Source: Silvanigrella aquatica (GTDB lineage Bacteria; Bdellovibrionota_B; Oligoflexia; Silvanigrellales; Silvanigrellaceae). Taken from it: DNA of 64,000 nt. The position numbers were made by a program, and so were the translations under genes. A model generated the notes under the pieces. It did not search any database. It saw only the letters and a list, made by a program, of their open reading frames with translations, and was not told where the DNA came from. Shown piece after piece: positions 57,036-64,000 of this stretch (within the stretch, counting starts at the first letter, position 1; every line of letters begins with the position of its first letter). The stretch is taken from positions 1,693,027 to 1,757,026 of the forward strand of contig NZ_CP017834.1 in assembly GCF_001907975.1 (NCBI RefSeq). Reading direction: 5' to 3'.

Positions 57036-57244
57036 TTTTGTTTTCCTCTAAAAAGATACTCATTGCTTCTTTAATTAAGCAAAGGTGCAATTTGCCTAGA
57101 TATACTCAATTAAAACCGTTAAAGCTCTAACAAAAAGTCCACTTCAAAGTTTCACGATTCCTCAAACAAAGTCAATACCTTAAAAAATTGCAAACCTTTA
57201 CTTGTCTTTGCAATGTTCTGGTTTTTGCAGAGATGGCATAACAA

Positions 57245-57274
57245 AAAGCTGGTAGCATTGAAACAACCAGCTTT
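57245..57274 (-). terminator. Intrinsic terminator after efp
   Basis: AAAGCTGGT (57245-57253) pairs with ACCAGCTTT (57266-57274) across a 12-base loop; on the minus strand the stem is followed by TTTTT. It ends efp transcription before accB. Confidence 0.8.
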
Positions 57275-57301
57275 ATTTGCTTAATTTTTTATCATTTTTC
57301 G

Positions 57302-57877
57302 TTACTTACGAGAGACACGATCAACATAGACCGCCTCTCTCGTATCAATGCGTAAAACATCCCCTTCATTAATATGAAAAGGAACACTAACCACAAGCCC
57401 TGTTTCCAGTTTTGCCGGCTTGCTGCCGCCTGTTGCCGTATCACCACGGACACCAGGAGCTGTTTCCACAACTTTTAATTCAACAAAAGTTTCTGTTTCC
57501 ACACCAATAGGCTTGCCATTAAAAAAAACAACTTTAATAACAGAGTTTTCCACTAAGTAATTTTTTGTTTCGCCCACTTCGAGATTCGTAAGAGAAATTT
57601 GCTCAAAATTGGCCGTATCCATAAAATTATAACCATCAGCATCATTGTAAAGAAACTGCATGTTTCTTTCTTCAACATCTGGTTTTTCAAGCTTGTCACC
57701 ACTTTTTATATTGTGTTCGACAACTTGTCCCGTGCGTAAATTTTTAAATTTTGTGCGCGTAAATGCCGCACCTTTTCCTGGGTTTACATGTTGAAAATCA
57801 ACAATAATCCAAGGATCATTACTCATAAGAACTTTGAGCCCACGGCGAAACTCACGGGTATCGTACATACTACTCAT
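57302..57877 (-). CDS. efp: Translation elongation factor P
   Basis: EF-P rescues ribosomes stalled at polyproline. From the ATG at 57877 (AAAAGGAG at good spacing) it is 191 residues, the usual size; the upstream ATG at 57934 would add 19 atypical residues. 'HVNPGKGAAFTRTKFKNLR' contains the tip residue Lys35 (usual modification site position), and 'GVRGDTATGGSKPAKLETG' the C-terminal domain motif. No modification enzyme gene (epmA, earP, etc.) is adjacent. Confidence 0.96.
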   Translation of the reverse strand: MSSMYDTREFRRGLKVLMSNDPWIIVDFQHVNPGKGAAFTRTKFKNLRTGQVVEHNIKSGDKLEKPDVEERNMQFLYNDADGYNFMDTANFEQISLTNLEVGETKNYLVENSVIKVVFFNGKPIGVETETFVELKVVETAPGVRGDTATGGSKPAKLETGLVVSVPFHINEGDVLRIDTREAVYVDRVSRK

Positions 57878-57990
57878 AAAGCAAACTCCTTTTCGTGCAA
57901 ACCTGGAACTAACATCTTCAATCTGAAAATGCAATGAAGCTTTTTAAGCGTTGCTCAAATGTACCCCAAACAGTAATTATTTTAATAATT

Positions 57991-58848
57991 TTATATACTT
58001 ATCCATCCTTTGTAAGAATATCCCATAATTCCTAAATACTCATTTAAGAGTCCTACGGAAGTGACAGCATTATTAAAACTAAAAATTCCCGCTCCTTTTT
58101 TATCGAAGGTTCTTACAGGAACGGCACAAACTTGAAACCCTTGCTTTTCAAAGGTCTTTTTAGCGCGAAGCATATGAACATCGCTTGTAACTAATGCAAT
58201 TTTAAAATCTTCATGATTTTTTGTAAATATTTCCTTTAAATACGCCGCATTTTGATATGTATTTTTACTATTATTGTCCGTATTTATTTTCAATTCAGGA
58301 GAATTACTTCTATATAAATATTTAAAAAAGGATTTCATAGCTTCAGCTTCACTTTGATTTACGTTGGGATTTGTATATCCACCTGTAAAATATAAAGGTG
58401 TTTTGGAGGTGATTAAATTCTCTTGTTTTTTTGAAATTTCTAATAAATTTGTCAATCCTAAAACTCTGAGCTGGGAAAGTGTAGAAGGAATGTCTTTTTG
58501 ATAAAGACCGCCTCCTAATACCACGAGAGGCATTCCTTGATGAAGGCAATTTGGTACTATTTCTGATACACGATATTGAGTTTTTTGAATATCGTTGAAG
58601 TCAATTTTTTCAAAATACAATAAGGGTTTTGATAAGTAAAAAGGGGTTTCTTTATAACAAACAAGGAGCAAAAAAAGACTTGCAAAAGTAAATAAAAATT
58701 TCATCACTTTTTTTAGAATGCAAAACCACAAAAGAAGACAAGCTAATATTAGAATTGTCGTGGGCAACCCTGCATCAAATACAAATTCCTTTATAATGGT
58801 CATTGATTCCAAATTCCAAGAAGCAACATTTCCAACTGAATCATTCAT
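57991..58848 (-). CDS. YdcF/ElyC-like DUF218 membrane protein
   Basis: A 285-residue protein with an N-terminal membrane region (two to three hydrophobic segments, about 20-75) and a periplasmic DUF218 domain: 'PLVVLGGGLYQKD', 'LYFTGGYTNPNVNQSEAEAM', 'NSKNTYQNAAYLKEIF' and 'IALVTSDVHMLRAKKTF'. This matches YdcF/SanA/ElyC-type proteins linked to envelope lipid-carrier metabolism. Function here is inferred from family. Confidence 0.85.
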   Translation of the reverse strand: MNDSVGNVASWNLESMTIIKEFVFDAGLPTTILILACLLLWFCILKKVMKFLFTFASLFLLLVCYKETPFYLSKPLLYFEKIDFNDIQKTQYRVSEIVPNCLHQGMPLVVLGGGLYQKDIPSTLSQLRVLGLTNLLEISKKQENLITSKTPLYFTGGYTNPNVNQSEAEAMKSFFKYLYRSNSPELKINTDNNSKNTYQNAAYLKEIFTKNHEDFKIALVTSDVHMLRAKKTFEKQGFQVCAVPVRTFDKKGAGIFSFNNAVTSVGLLNEYLGIMGYSYKGWISI

Positions 58849-59081
58849 TTTTATTGAATCCTTTTACATATAATTTATTTATTATAATCGCATTGTACTT
58901 AAAAGTATTAAATAAATACAAAAAAAATAGCAATATCAACTTATAACACAAAGTTCATAGCAAACTCAAATAAATATTTTAAAATCTTTTTAGATGTGAT
59001 ATTGATTGTAAATAATCAATTATATAGCAATAAATATTTGATTATTTTTTTAAATTAATTATAAAATTGGAATATTATCGT

Positions 59082-59864
59082 ATGCATGAAGTATTTTTTA
59101 TTTTAAATAAATTTCCAAACAAACAAGAAAAAATTTCTTTTATTCTAAACGCTACATGCAAAATTGTTTCCCAAAGTATTGTCAGAAGTCAGACAAGAGA
59201 TGGTTTCAATATTCAAAAAATGCAGGCGCTTAACTATAGTGATATCGGTTATAAATACTATCATGATTTAAGCACTTTTACTAAATATATAAGAAATAAT
59301 TTTGGAATAAAAAACGAATTAATTAGAAAATTAGACGACAATCATGTATTTAAAAATAAAATTTATACTATAAAAGATGAAGATATTAAAAAATTGTTCT
59401 CATTTATAAAATATAGCATTGGTAATTGCGGCGAAATGGCCTTATTAAGCTCAATGTTTTTAAATTATTTCTTATATATTTTTGACAAAAATAATAATAC
59501 TAAATTTTTTTTATTTTTTGAAAAATACAAAATTCATTTTGGATTTCTTAAAAATGGGGATCATGCATTTATCTATTTTATCGAAAAAAAACCGTATGGA
59601 AAAGAAAATATTATTGTCATCGATCCCTTTTTTAATACTACATTATCAAGTGAAGATTATAATAAGTTACTCGTTAAGAATATTGATCATAAATTTGTAA
59701 AGAGAAATTCAATTCCTACATTAAGTTTTGAAATACGTTTAAAAAATTCATCCATGTTAACAATGCATAATTATTGTTTACGCTTTGGAATATATGAAAT
59801 GCTAAAAAAAATAGCTGAAGAATTTAAACTGAGAAAGCAAAATAATTTATCGCTACATTATTAA
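59082..59864 (+). CDS. Protein with Cys-His-Asp papain-like active site (possible secreted effector)
   Basis: From ATG 59082, 260 residues; a TTG at 59067 would add five residues. No signal peptide. A catalytic triad pattern is visible: 'SIGNCGEMALLSSMFLN' (Cys121 in the TTG-based numbering), 'LKNGDHAFIYFIEKKP' (His166) and 'IIVIDPFFN' (Asp186). The NCGExA...DHAF...VxDP pattern is common in bacterial effector-like cysteine proteases and transglutaminase-like proteins. There is no HxxE or other metal site. Function is unknown; effector-like use is inference. Confidence 0.65.
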   Translation: MHEVFFILNKFPNKQEKISFILNATCKIVSQSIVRSQTRDGFNIQKMQALNYSDIGYKYYHDLSTFTKYIRNNFGIKNELIRKLDDNHVFKNKIYTIKDEDIKKLFSFIKYSIGNCGEMALLSSMFLNYFLYIFDKNNNTKFFLFFEKYKIHFGFLKNGDHAFIYFIEKKPYGKENIIVIDPFFNTTLSSEDYNKLLVKNIDHKFVKRNSIPTLSFEIRLKNSSMLTMHNYCLRFGIYEMLKKIAEEFKLRKQNNLSLHY

Positions 59865-59866
59865 TC

Positions 59867-60139
59867 TCATTCACATGCAGTCGCTTTATATTTTTTATCA
59901 TTTAAATCATAGCACTTAACGTAAGGCTGGTTTATGGTATCACAAAACCCAGCATATATTTTTCTATATGTCTCACACATTCTTTTAGCTTCAGGACCAT
60001 AAAATGAAGCAACTCTATCTCTTCTTAACATCTCAGGAATGTCAACCATTAAATCAACGGAGTCTTGCTTCGTACAAGAAAATAAAGTTAAGATTGATGA
60101 AATTAATAAAGTTAAAATGATTATCCTTTTTTTTGTCAT
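59867..60139 (-). CDS. Small hypothetical lipoprotein
   Basis: From the ATG at 60139, 90 residues: signal peptide 'MTKKRIIILTLLISSILTLFSC' with lipobox LFSC. Mature part has four Cys ('RMCETYRKIYAGFCD', 'VKCYDLNDKKYKATACE'), likely two disulphides. A longer frame to 60229 runs through a tandem repeat and is not preferred. Function unknown. Confidence 0.6.
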   Translation of the reverse strand: MTKKRIIILTLLISSILTLFSCTKQDSVDLMVDIPEMLRRDRVASFYGPEAKRMCETYRKIYAGFCDTINQPYVKCYDLNDKKYKATACE

Positions 60140-60163
60140 TGGCCTTACCTCGTTAAATATCTC

Positions 60164-60208
60164 TTCTTTGACATTATCTTCTTTGACATTATCTTCTTTG
60201 ACATTATC
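60164..60208. repeat. Three tandem 15-bp repeats
   Basis: TTCTTTGACATTATC occurs three times without a gap, in the 5' leader of the lipoprotein gene on the minus strand (it would encode DNVKE repeats if translated from 60229). Because the unit is a multiple of 3 it could also sit inside a reading frame. It is a candidate variable-number repeat. Confidence 0.6.
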
Positions 60209-60320
60209 TCCTTTGCTTTTTAGGATCAATGTGTTTACTTATGACACGTGTCTCACTTTTCGCTTCATAGTCTAAAATATTTGATTTTCATTTTATCTTT
60301 AGGTTGAGTTTAGATGATTC

Positions 60321-60492
60321 TTACGAAGCCTTCTTACATTCTGCAGCTGCTTTAGAATCCATGCCCTTCCATTTTTCTATTGGGGTCTTGGGCACTTTGA
60401 AGCGATTACTACCAGTATAGACGAGTTGACATATTATGTCATATAAAAAAAACTTCCCGTTGATTAAATATAAAACAAATTGAAATAGCACT
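60321..60492 (-). pseudogene. Possible C-terminal protein fragment
   Basis: A minus-strand frame ending at TAA 60321 reads 'TGSNRFKVPKTPIEKWKGMD' and 'SKAAAECKKAS', which looks like real coding sequence, preceded by an AT-rich part with only a GTG near 60492 as start. It is probably the end of a lost gene. The remaining bases between 60230 and 60533 hold nothing else visible. Confidence 0.25.
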
Positions 60493-60494
60493 GT

Positions 60495-61085
60495 CTGCGT
60501 GTTTCAAAAGCAGATGGCTCACAGAGCTTAGATTTGCAAAAAGATGCTTTGTTGAAAGTTGGGGTGCTGGAAGCTCAAATTTATCATGATTATGCTTCAG
60601 GAAAAAAGGACGACCGACCAGGATTGAAAAATTGCCTTAAAGCTCTAAGAAAAGATGATACTTTAATCGTTTGGAAATTAGACCGCTTAGGGAGAGATCT
60701 CAGGCATCTTGTAAATACAGTTCATGATCTGACTTCTCAAAATATTGGGTTTAAAGTTTTAACTGGCCATGGTGCTGCAATTGATACAACGACTCCCACT
60801 GGAAAATTAACATTCGGAATATTTGCAGCTCTTTCGGAATTTGAGCGTGAAGTAATTCGAGAACGCACATTAGCAGGCTTGGAATCAGCAAGAAAAAGAG
60901 GACGTAATGGTGGACATCCATATAAAATGACTCCTGCAAAACTTCGACTTGCTATGGATTCTCTAGGTAAACCTGAAACAAAAATAGGATCTCTGTGTAA
61001 AGAGCTTGGGATTACAAAACAAACATTATACAGACATGTTTCACCAAATGGAGAATTACGTGAAGATGAAAAAAGACTATTTTAG
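60495..61085 (+). pseudogene. Serine resolvase/invertase (Tn3-type), start lost
   Basis: The frame from 60495 reads 'LRVSKADGSQSLDLQKDALL' then the resolvase core: 'LIVWKLDRLGRDLRHLVNTV', 'AAIDTTTPTGKLTFGIFAA', 'EREVIRERTLAGLESARKRG', and a C-terminal helix-turn-helix 'LCKELGITKQTLYRHVSP'. The catalytic Ser is in 'RVSKA' (codon 60504-60506), but the usual first residues (M-x-I-G-Y) are missing: a TAG at 60486-60488 interrupts the frame and there is no ATG. The TTG at 60534 would lose the catalytic Ser. Otherwise full length (about 190 residues). Probably a decayed mobile-element resolvase. Confidence 0.75.
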
Positions 61086-61183
61086 AAATAATGTAGTAAA
61101 GATAACGCTTGAAAATAATAAGAATACTTGTTTATAAAAAATTATGAATAAAGATTTTAAAAAATATTTTTGAGGAAAAAATG

Positions 61184-61492
61184 ATGATTTTAAATAAAGT
61201 AATAATAAGAAAATATAAACAAATAAAACATACATCACTTGATATTTCTGAAATAAATATATTAATAGGTGCGAATAATTCAGGGAAAATCTCCATCCTT
61301 CAAGCTCTCCAATTTTCAATTGGTTGTGCTAAGTCAATTAAACTGCATGCTTTAAAACTCCAATCAGGCTCTTATACTATTTCTATTGATGAGCTTTTAT
61401 ATATTCCTACTTCTGATATTTTTTCCTTAGGAAACGGAAGGATTTTAAGTGAAAATAGTAACCCAATTAATGTTAAATTATTCGCCGTCTAA
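61184..61492 (+). pseudogene. N-terminal fragment of an OLD-type AAA ATPase
   Basis: From the second ATG (61184) 102 residues: 'MILNKVIIRKYKQIKH' and 'INILIGANNSGKISILQALQ' (Walker A with the Ser/Thr after Lys replaced by Ile). This is the start of an OLD/AAA_15-type ATPase, a family common in anti-phage systems, where the full proteins are usually 400-700 residues. Here the frame ends after about 100 residues. It lies just before debris and an IS3 element, suggesting truncation by transposition. Confidence 0.65.
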
Positions 61493-61592
61493 AAAGTTTC
61501 TTCCCCAAAATAGATAACCAAAATTTTATATGATTTTAATGAGGCTCCAAAAAAATAAAATTTTATAAATTAAAATTAATATAGTAATAGGT

Positions 61593-61730
61593 ATGCTGCA
61601 CTTCGGTTTCACTAGTAATAAAAAAGGAATGCAGCATATGTCAATCATACTAAATCATTTTGATGAAAATTTAAAGCAATTTCTTATGAAAAAAATCACT
61701 CCCAAGTTTTAACACGGCTTGCAATTGGTG
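61593..61730 (+). pseudogene. Interrupted gene start with flanking hairpin
   Basis: ATGCTGCA (61593-61600) and TGCAGCAT (61630-61637) form an inverted repeat just before an ATG at 61638. That ORF reads MSIILNHFDENLKQFLMKKI and stops at 61712; in another frame the same region reads 'AISYEKNHSQVLTRLAIG'. A single-base loss would join them. The IS3 element starts immediately after, so this looks like a gene cut by the insertion. Identity unknown. Confidence 0.35.
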
Positions 61731-61751
61731 TGATCCCCGAAAAGTGGACGG

Positions 61752-62588
61752 TTAAATTTCATAATTTTTTTCATACTCTAATGGTGCAAGATAATCAAGG
61801 GCAGAGTGCGCACGAATTCGATTATAAAACACCTCAATATATTCTATAATCGAAGATTTTGCTTCTTTTCTAGTAAGAAAATTGCATCGATGTACCAATT
61901 CTTTTTTTAGAGTGGAAAAAAATGTTTCTGTAATAGAATTCTCATAGCAGCTATTGCTCATGCTTTGATGAAAATGATTTAATTTTAAATATTTTCTAAC
62001 TTCTTTACTTGAATATTGTGATCCTTTGTCACTATGAAAAATTATTCCATTTGGAAAATGAGATCTTTTTTTGTATGCCATGTTTAGTGAATTCAAAACA
62101 ATTTCTCTTTTTAGATTATCTTGCATGCTCCAACCAATTATTGCTCTTGAAAAAGTATCCAATATTATGCACAAATAAACCCAGCCTTCTTTCGTTGGAA
62201 TATAAGTAATATCGCTGGTCCAAAGTTCGTTGGGCTTATAGGAAGTAAAATCCCCTGAAATTAAATTCGGAAAATGTATCGCTTGCCTATCAACCTTTGT
62301 TGTTGTTTTAAATTTAGGTTTGCCGACCCCATTCAGATTTAGTTTCTTCATAATCTTGGATATTCGTTTTTTTTCAACTTTAATAAATGACTTTTTAAGT
62401 GTTGATAAAATTCGCCGTCTTCCATATGTACTCCTTGAAGAAGTATGTATTTTTTTTATTTCTTCTTCAAGGCTAAACTCAAATTGATGATTTTTATCTT
62501 TACATTCAAGCCATTTATAAAATCCACTTTTAGAAACGCACATTACTTTGCAAAGTAAAAGAATAGGATAATTAAGCTTCTCTAGCAA
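61752..62588 (-). CDS. IS3-family transposase OrfB (DDE integrase domain)
   Basis: A 278-residue transposase half. It has an N-terminal HTH_21-like part ('RSTYGRRRILSTLKKSF') and a retroviral-type integrase core with the three acidic residues: Asp126 in 'ELWTSDITYIPT', Asp187 in 'IIFHSDKGSQYSS' and Glu221 in 'CYENSITETFFSTLKKE'. The end 'YNRIRAHSALDYLAPLEYE' is the family motif. It is intact. In the element it is expected to be made as an OrfAB fusion through a -1 frameshift. Confidence 0.95.
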   Translation of the reverse strand: MLEKLNYPILLLCKVMCVSKSGFYKWLECKDKNHQFEFSLEEEIKKIHTSSRSTYGRRRILSTLKKSFIKVEKKRISKIMKKLNLNGVGKPKFKTTTKVDRQAIHFPNLISGDFTSYKPNELWTSDITYIPTKEGWVYLCIILDTFSRAIIGWSMQDNLKREIVLNSLNMAYKKRSHFPNGIIFHSDKGSQYSSKEVRKYLKLNHFHQSMSNSCYENSITETFFSTLKKELVHRCNFLTRKEAKSSIIEYIEVFYNRIRAHSALDYLAPLEYEKNYEI

Positions 62589-62602
62589 TATAAACTCGTA
62601 TT

Positions 62603-62890
62603 TTAATCGAGTTGCTTTGCAAAGAAGCTTGCCGCCTTTTTTAGGATTTCATTTTCCTTTTTTAAAAGCTCGTATTCTCGCTTTAGCTTTTTCAATTCGT
62701 CAGAGTTTTTCTTTATATTTGAATTTTCCTTTTCGCCAATAGAACGCTTCCAGCTATTCAGAGTGGGGTAGGAAACCTCAAACTCCCTAGCTATCTGAGC
62801 CATGCTTTTAGGGCTATTTTCTAAGACTTCAAGGACTTGGTTTTTAAACTCAAGAGAATATTGACTTTTAACTGATTTCTTCTTTACCAT
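62603..62890 (-). CDS. IS3-family transposase OrfA
   Basis: A 95-residue helix-turn-helix protein, 'QYSLEFKNQVLEVLENSPKS' then 'IAREFEVSYPTLNSWKRSIG', followed by a leucine-zipper-like helix ('ELKKLKREYELLKKENEILK'). These are typical of OrfA (HTH_Tnp_1) of IS3 elements. The frame continues past the slippery site to a stop at 62603; OrfB is in the -1 frame. Confidence 0.93.
   Translation of the reverse strand: MVKKKSVKSQYSLEFKNQVLEVLENSPKSMAQIAREFEVSYPTLNSWKRSIGEKENSNIKKNSDELKKLKREYELLKKENEILKKAASFFAKQLD
62636..62642 (-). other. A6G slippery heptamer for -1 frameshifting
   Basis: On the minus strand the sequence is A AAA AAG, in the phase required for simultaneous -1 slippage (reading CTA AAA AAG in OrfA). 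After slipping the frame enters OrfB ('LKKGGKLLCKATRLKYEFIL' onwards). This is the standard mechanism for making the OrfAB fusion in this family. Confidence 0.8.
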
Positions 62891-63131
62891 GGGACAACCC
62901 TTCTATATGAACGCCTAAGTTCATAGCATATTGTCCACTAAAAGGAATCACTTATCTAGAATATGTAGTGAACGCTTATAATTGGCCATTTGGCTTATTA
63001 AGCAAATATTTCACATTCTTTAATTTGTCAAATATTTTTAAATATTTATGATCTAATAGTTTTAAAATTTTATGGTAGTCTATATGAATTTTTTATTTTC
63101 AATTCATTTAATATTCTGTTAATAAAAATAT

Positions 63132-63477
63132 TTATTTAGATCTTAACCAAGACATAATCCCAGTATCTTTTTTCAGTAAAGCCTGCATTTCATGCACATG
63201 TTTAATAATTTGTTTTTGTAAATCTTTATTTTCTTATCTTTCTTTTGAAAGTTCAGATTTTAAAGTTTGAATTTCTTTTTTAGAATCTTCTAAAAAATTT
63301 TTATACAAAGAACTAAGTTCCTTAGCAAAGTTGGTTTGTAAACATGAATTAATTGTTTATCACCAAACCTTTTTGGTAAGCGGTAAGGATCTAATCCAAA
63401 TAGACCCACTATTGTATTTTATTATTTGATATTATTATTAAATTTAGATTTTTTTTAGATATTGAATTTAATTCCAT
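63132..63477 (-). pseudogene. Decayed coiled-coil protein gene
   Basis: The minus strand begins with ATG 63477 (MELNSISKKNLNLI...) but shifts frame: another frame gives 'NTIVGLFGLDPYRLPKRFGD', and a third 'FAKELSSLYKNFLEDSKKEI' to 'MQALLKKDTGIMSWLRSK' ending at 63132, with one internal stop (after SELSKER). Heptad-like Leu/Lys/Glu composition points to a coiled coil. At least two frameshifts and a stop. Identity unknown. The stretch 62952-63131 shows no other feature. Confidence 0.45.
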
Positions 63478-63580
63478 AATCAATTTCCTCAAAAGCTCTT
63501 TACTTGATATCGTAAGTGCCAAACCTATTTATATGAGACGTACGATAGGAACTTATACCTCAGGCGACTAGAAGTTGAGA

Positions 63581-64000
63581 TTATTTGAATTCCCGAAAAT
63601 TTAACTGCTTTAATGAAATAATGCTCATCTCTAGTTTCCTTATCAAATTTTGTTTTATGCAAGCTATTTTTAATTGCCTCTTTAAATAAAAAAAACTCAT
63701 GTGATATTTTGAGTTTAAACATTTTTTCTTCACATATTTCCAATATCTTTCAATTATATTCAAATTTGGAGAGTATGAAAGAAGAAATATAAATTCGATT
63801 CCAAGTCGTGATGCACGATTTCTAACAAGTTTACAATGCTGGTACCTTGCGTTATCCAAAACAATACTTATCTTTTCTGAACCACATTGATATCTTATTT
63901 TGTGCAATATTTTGCAAACAGATTCTGCATTAATAGTACTCTAATTTTCTATTGTTATTAATTTATTAGAAATAGGATCGAATGCTCCATATACAAAATG
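63581..64000 (-). pseudogene. IS630-type transposase fragment with in-frame stop
   Basis: Residues from the ATG at 63907 read 'KISIVLDNARYQHCKLVRNR' and 'FLLSYSPNLNIIERYWKYVK', the DDE core end of IS630/Tc1-like transposases (the 'LDNARxH' Asp motif and 'YSPxLNxIErxW' Glu motif). The same frame continues upstream as 'HFVYGAFDPISNKLITIEN', interrupted by TAG at 63941-63943, and reaches the window edge. A ten-residue 'GSTSNAESV'-type spacer is not conserved enough to judge. Disrupted, so probably inactive. Confidence 0.75.

Larger units (their letters stand above)
61730..62951 (-). mobile_element. IS3-family insertion sequence
   Basis: Ends are inverted repeats: TGATCCCCGAAAAGTGGAC at 61731-61749 and, on the complement, TGATTCCTTTTAGTGGAC at 62950-62933, differing by one gap and a few changes. 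The roughly 1.22-kb element encodes OrfA and OrfB in the minus orientation with a slippery heptamer between them. The flanks (GGT/TTA or GTG/CTT) do not show an obvious target-site duplication, so flanking DNA may have been rearranged. Confidence 0.85.

Overview
This is an AT-rich, gene-dense bacterial window (64 kb, roughly 30% GC by eye). Many products are exported: type I signal peptides, lipoproteins and large secreted hydrolases. The gene content (chemotaxis cluster, CheW/CheA with MCPs, secreted astacin-type proteases, a bacterial sphingomyelinase, a chitin-active oxygenase) fits a Gram-negative, host- or crustacean-associated member of the Bdellovibrionota/Oligoflexia, with Silvanigrellales as the best guess. 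That placement is inference from gene style and base composition; there is no rRNA in the window to confirm it.

Layout. 1-4.5 kb: minus-strand chemotaxis cluster (MCP, CheA, CheW, second MCP cut by the window edge). 4.5-6.1 kb: alpha/beta hydrolase and TetR regulator, divergent around a perfect operator. 6.2-19.8 kb: mixed secreted and hypothetical genes, methyltransferases, an M15 peptidase, an alkylsulfatase, a GNAT enzyme, a broken astacin gene, and a carbonic anhydrase/SDR pair. 19.8-26.2 kb: minus-strand run with a glycogen-debranching-type enzyme, Cu/Zn SOD, ferredoxin-NADP reductase, S41 protease and a DUF503 protein. 27-32 kb: threonine operon thrABC preceded by a Thr-rich leader peptide. 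32-40 kb: metallo-hydrolase, sphingomyelinase with a sequestered ribosome-binding site, thioesterase, outer-membrane-like protein, cytochrome b, large lipoprotein, amino-acid permease. 40-45 kb: iron and oxidative-stress block (bfr, bfd, a Fur-type box, a HemY-like oxidase, katG). 45-47 kb: two adjacent genes that each encode one part of an AA10 lytic polysaccharide monooxygenase. 47-50.5 kb: eutBC, clpP-like gene, acpS. 50.5-55 kb: three secreted zinc proteases. 55-58 kb: accBC and efp. 59-64 kb: low-density region of gene remnants with a Tn3-type resolvase lacking its start, an AAA-ATPase fragment, an intact IS3-family element with a programmed frameshift site, and a broken IS630-type transposase.

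The genes suggest an organism that attacks eukaryotic surfaces (chitin, membranes, proteins) and is equipped against oxidative stress and iron limitation. The strongest candidate for something undescribed is the split AA10 oxygenase: the first histidine of the copper brace lies on one exported polypeptide, the second on another that also carries two chitin-binding modules, and each has its own signal peptide and ribosome-binding site. Two other regulatory observations merit attention: a 12-bp perfect hairpin that hides the Shine-Dalgarno sequence of the sphingomyelinase, and a threonine-rich leader peptide upstream of thrABC. All family assignments come from reading motifs by eye; no database search was run.
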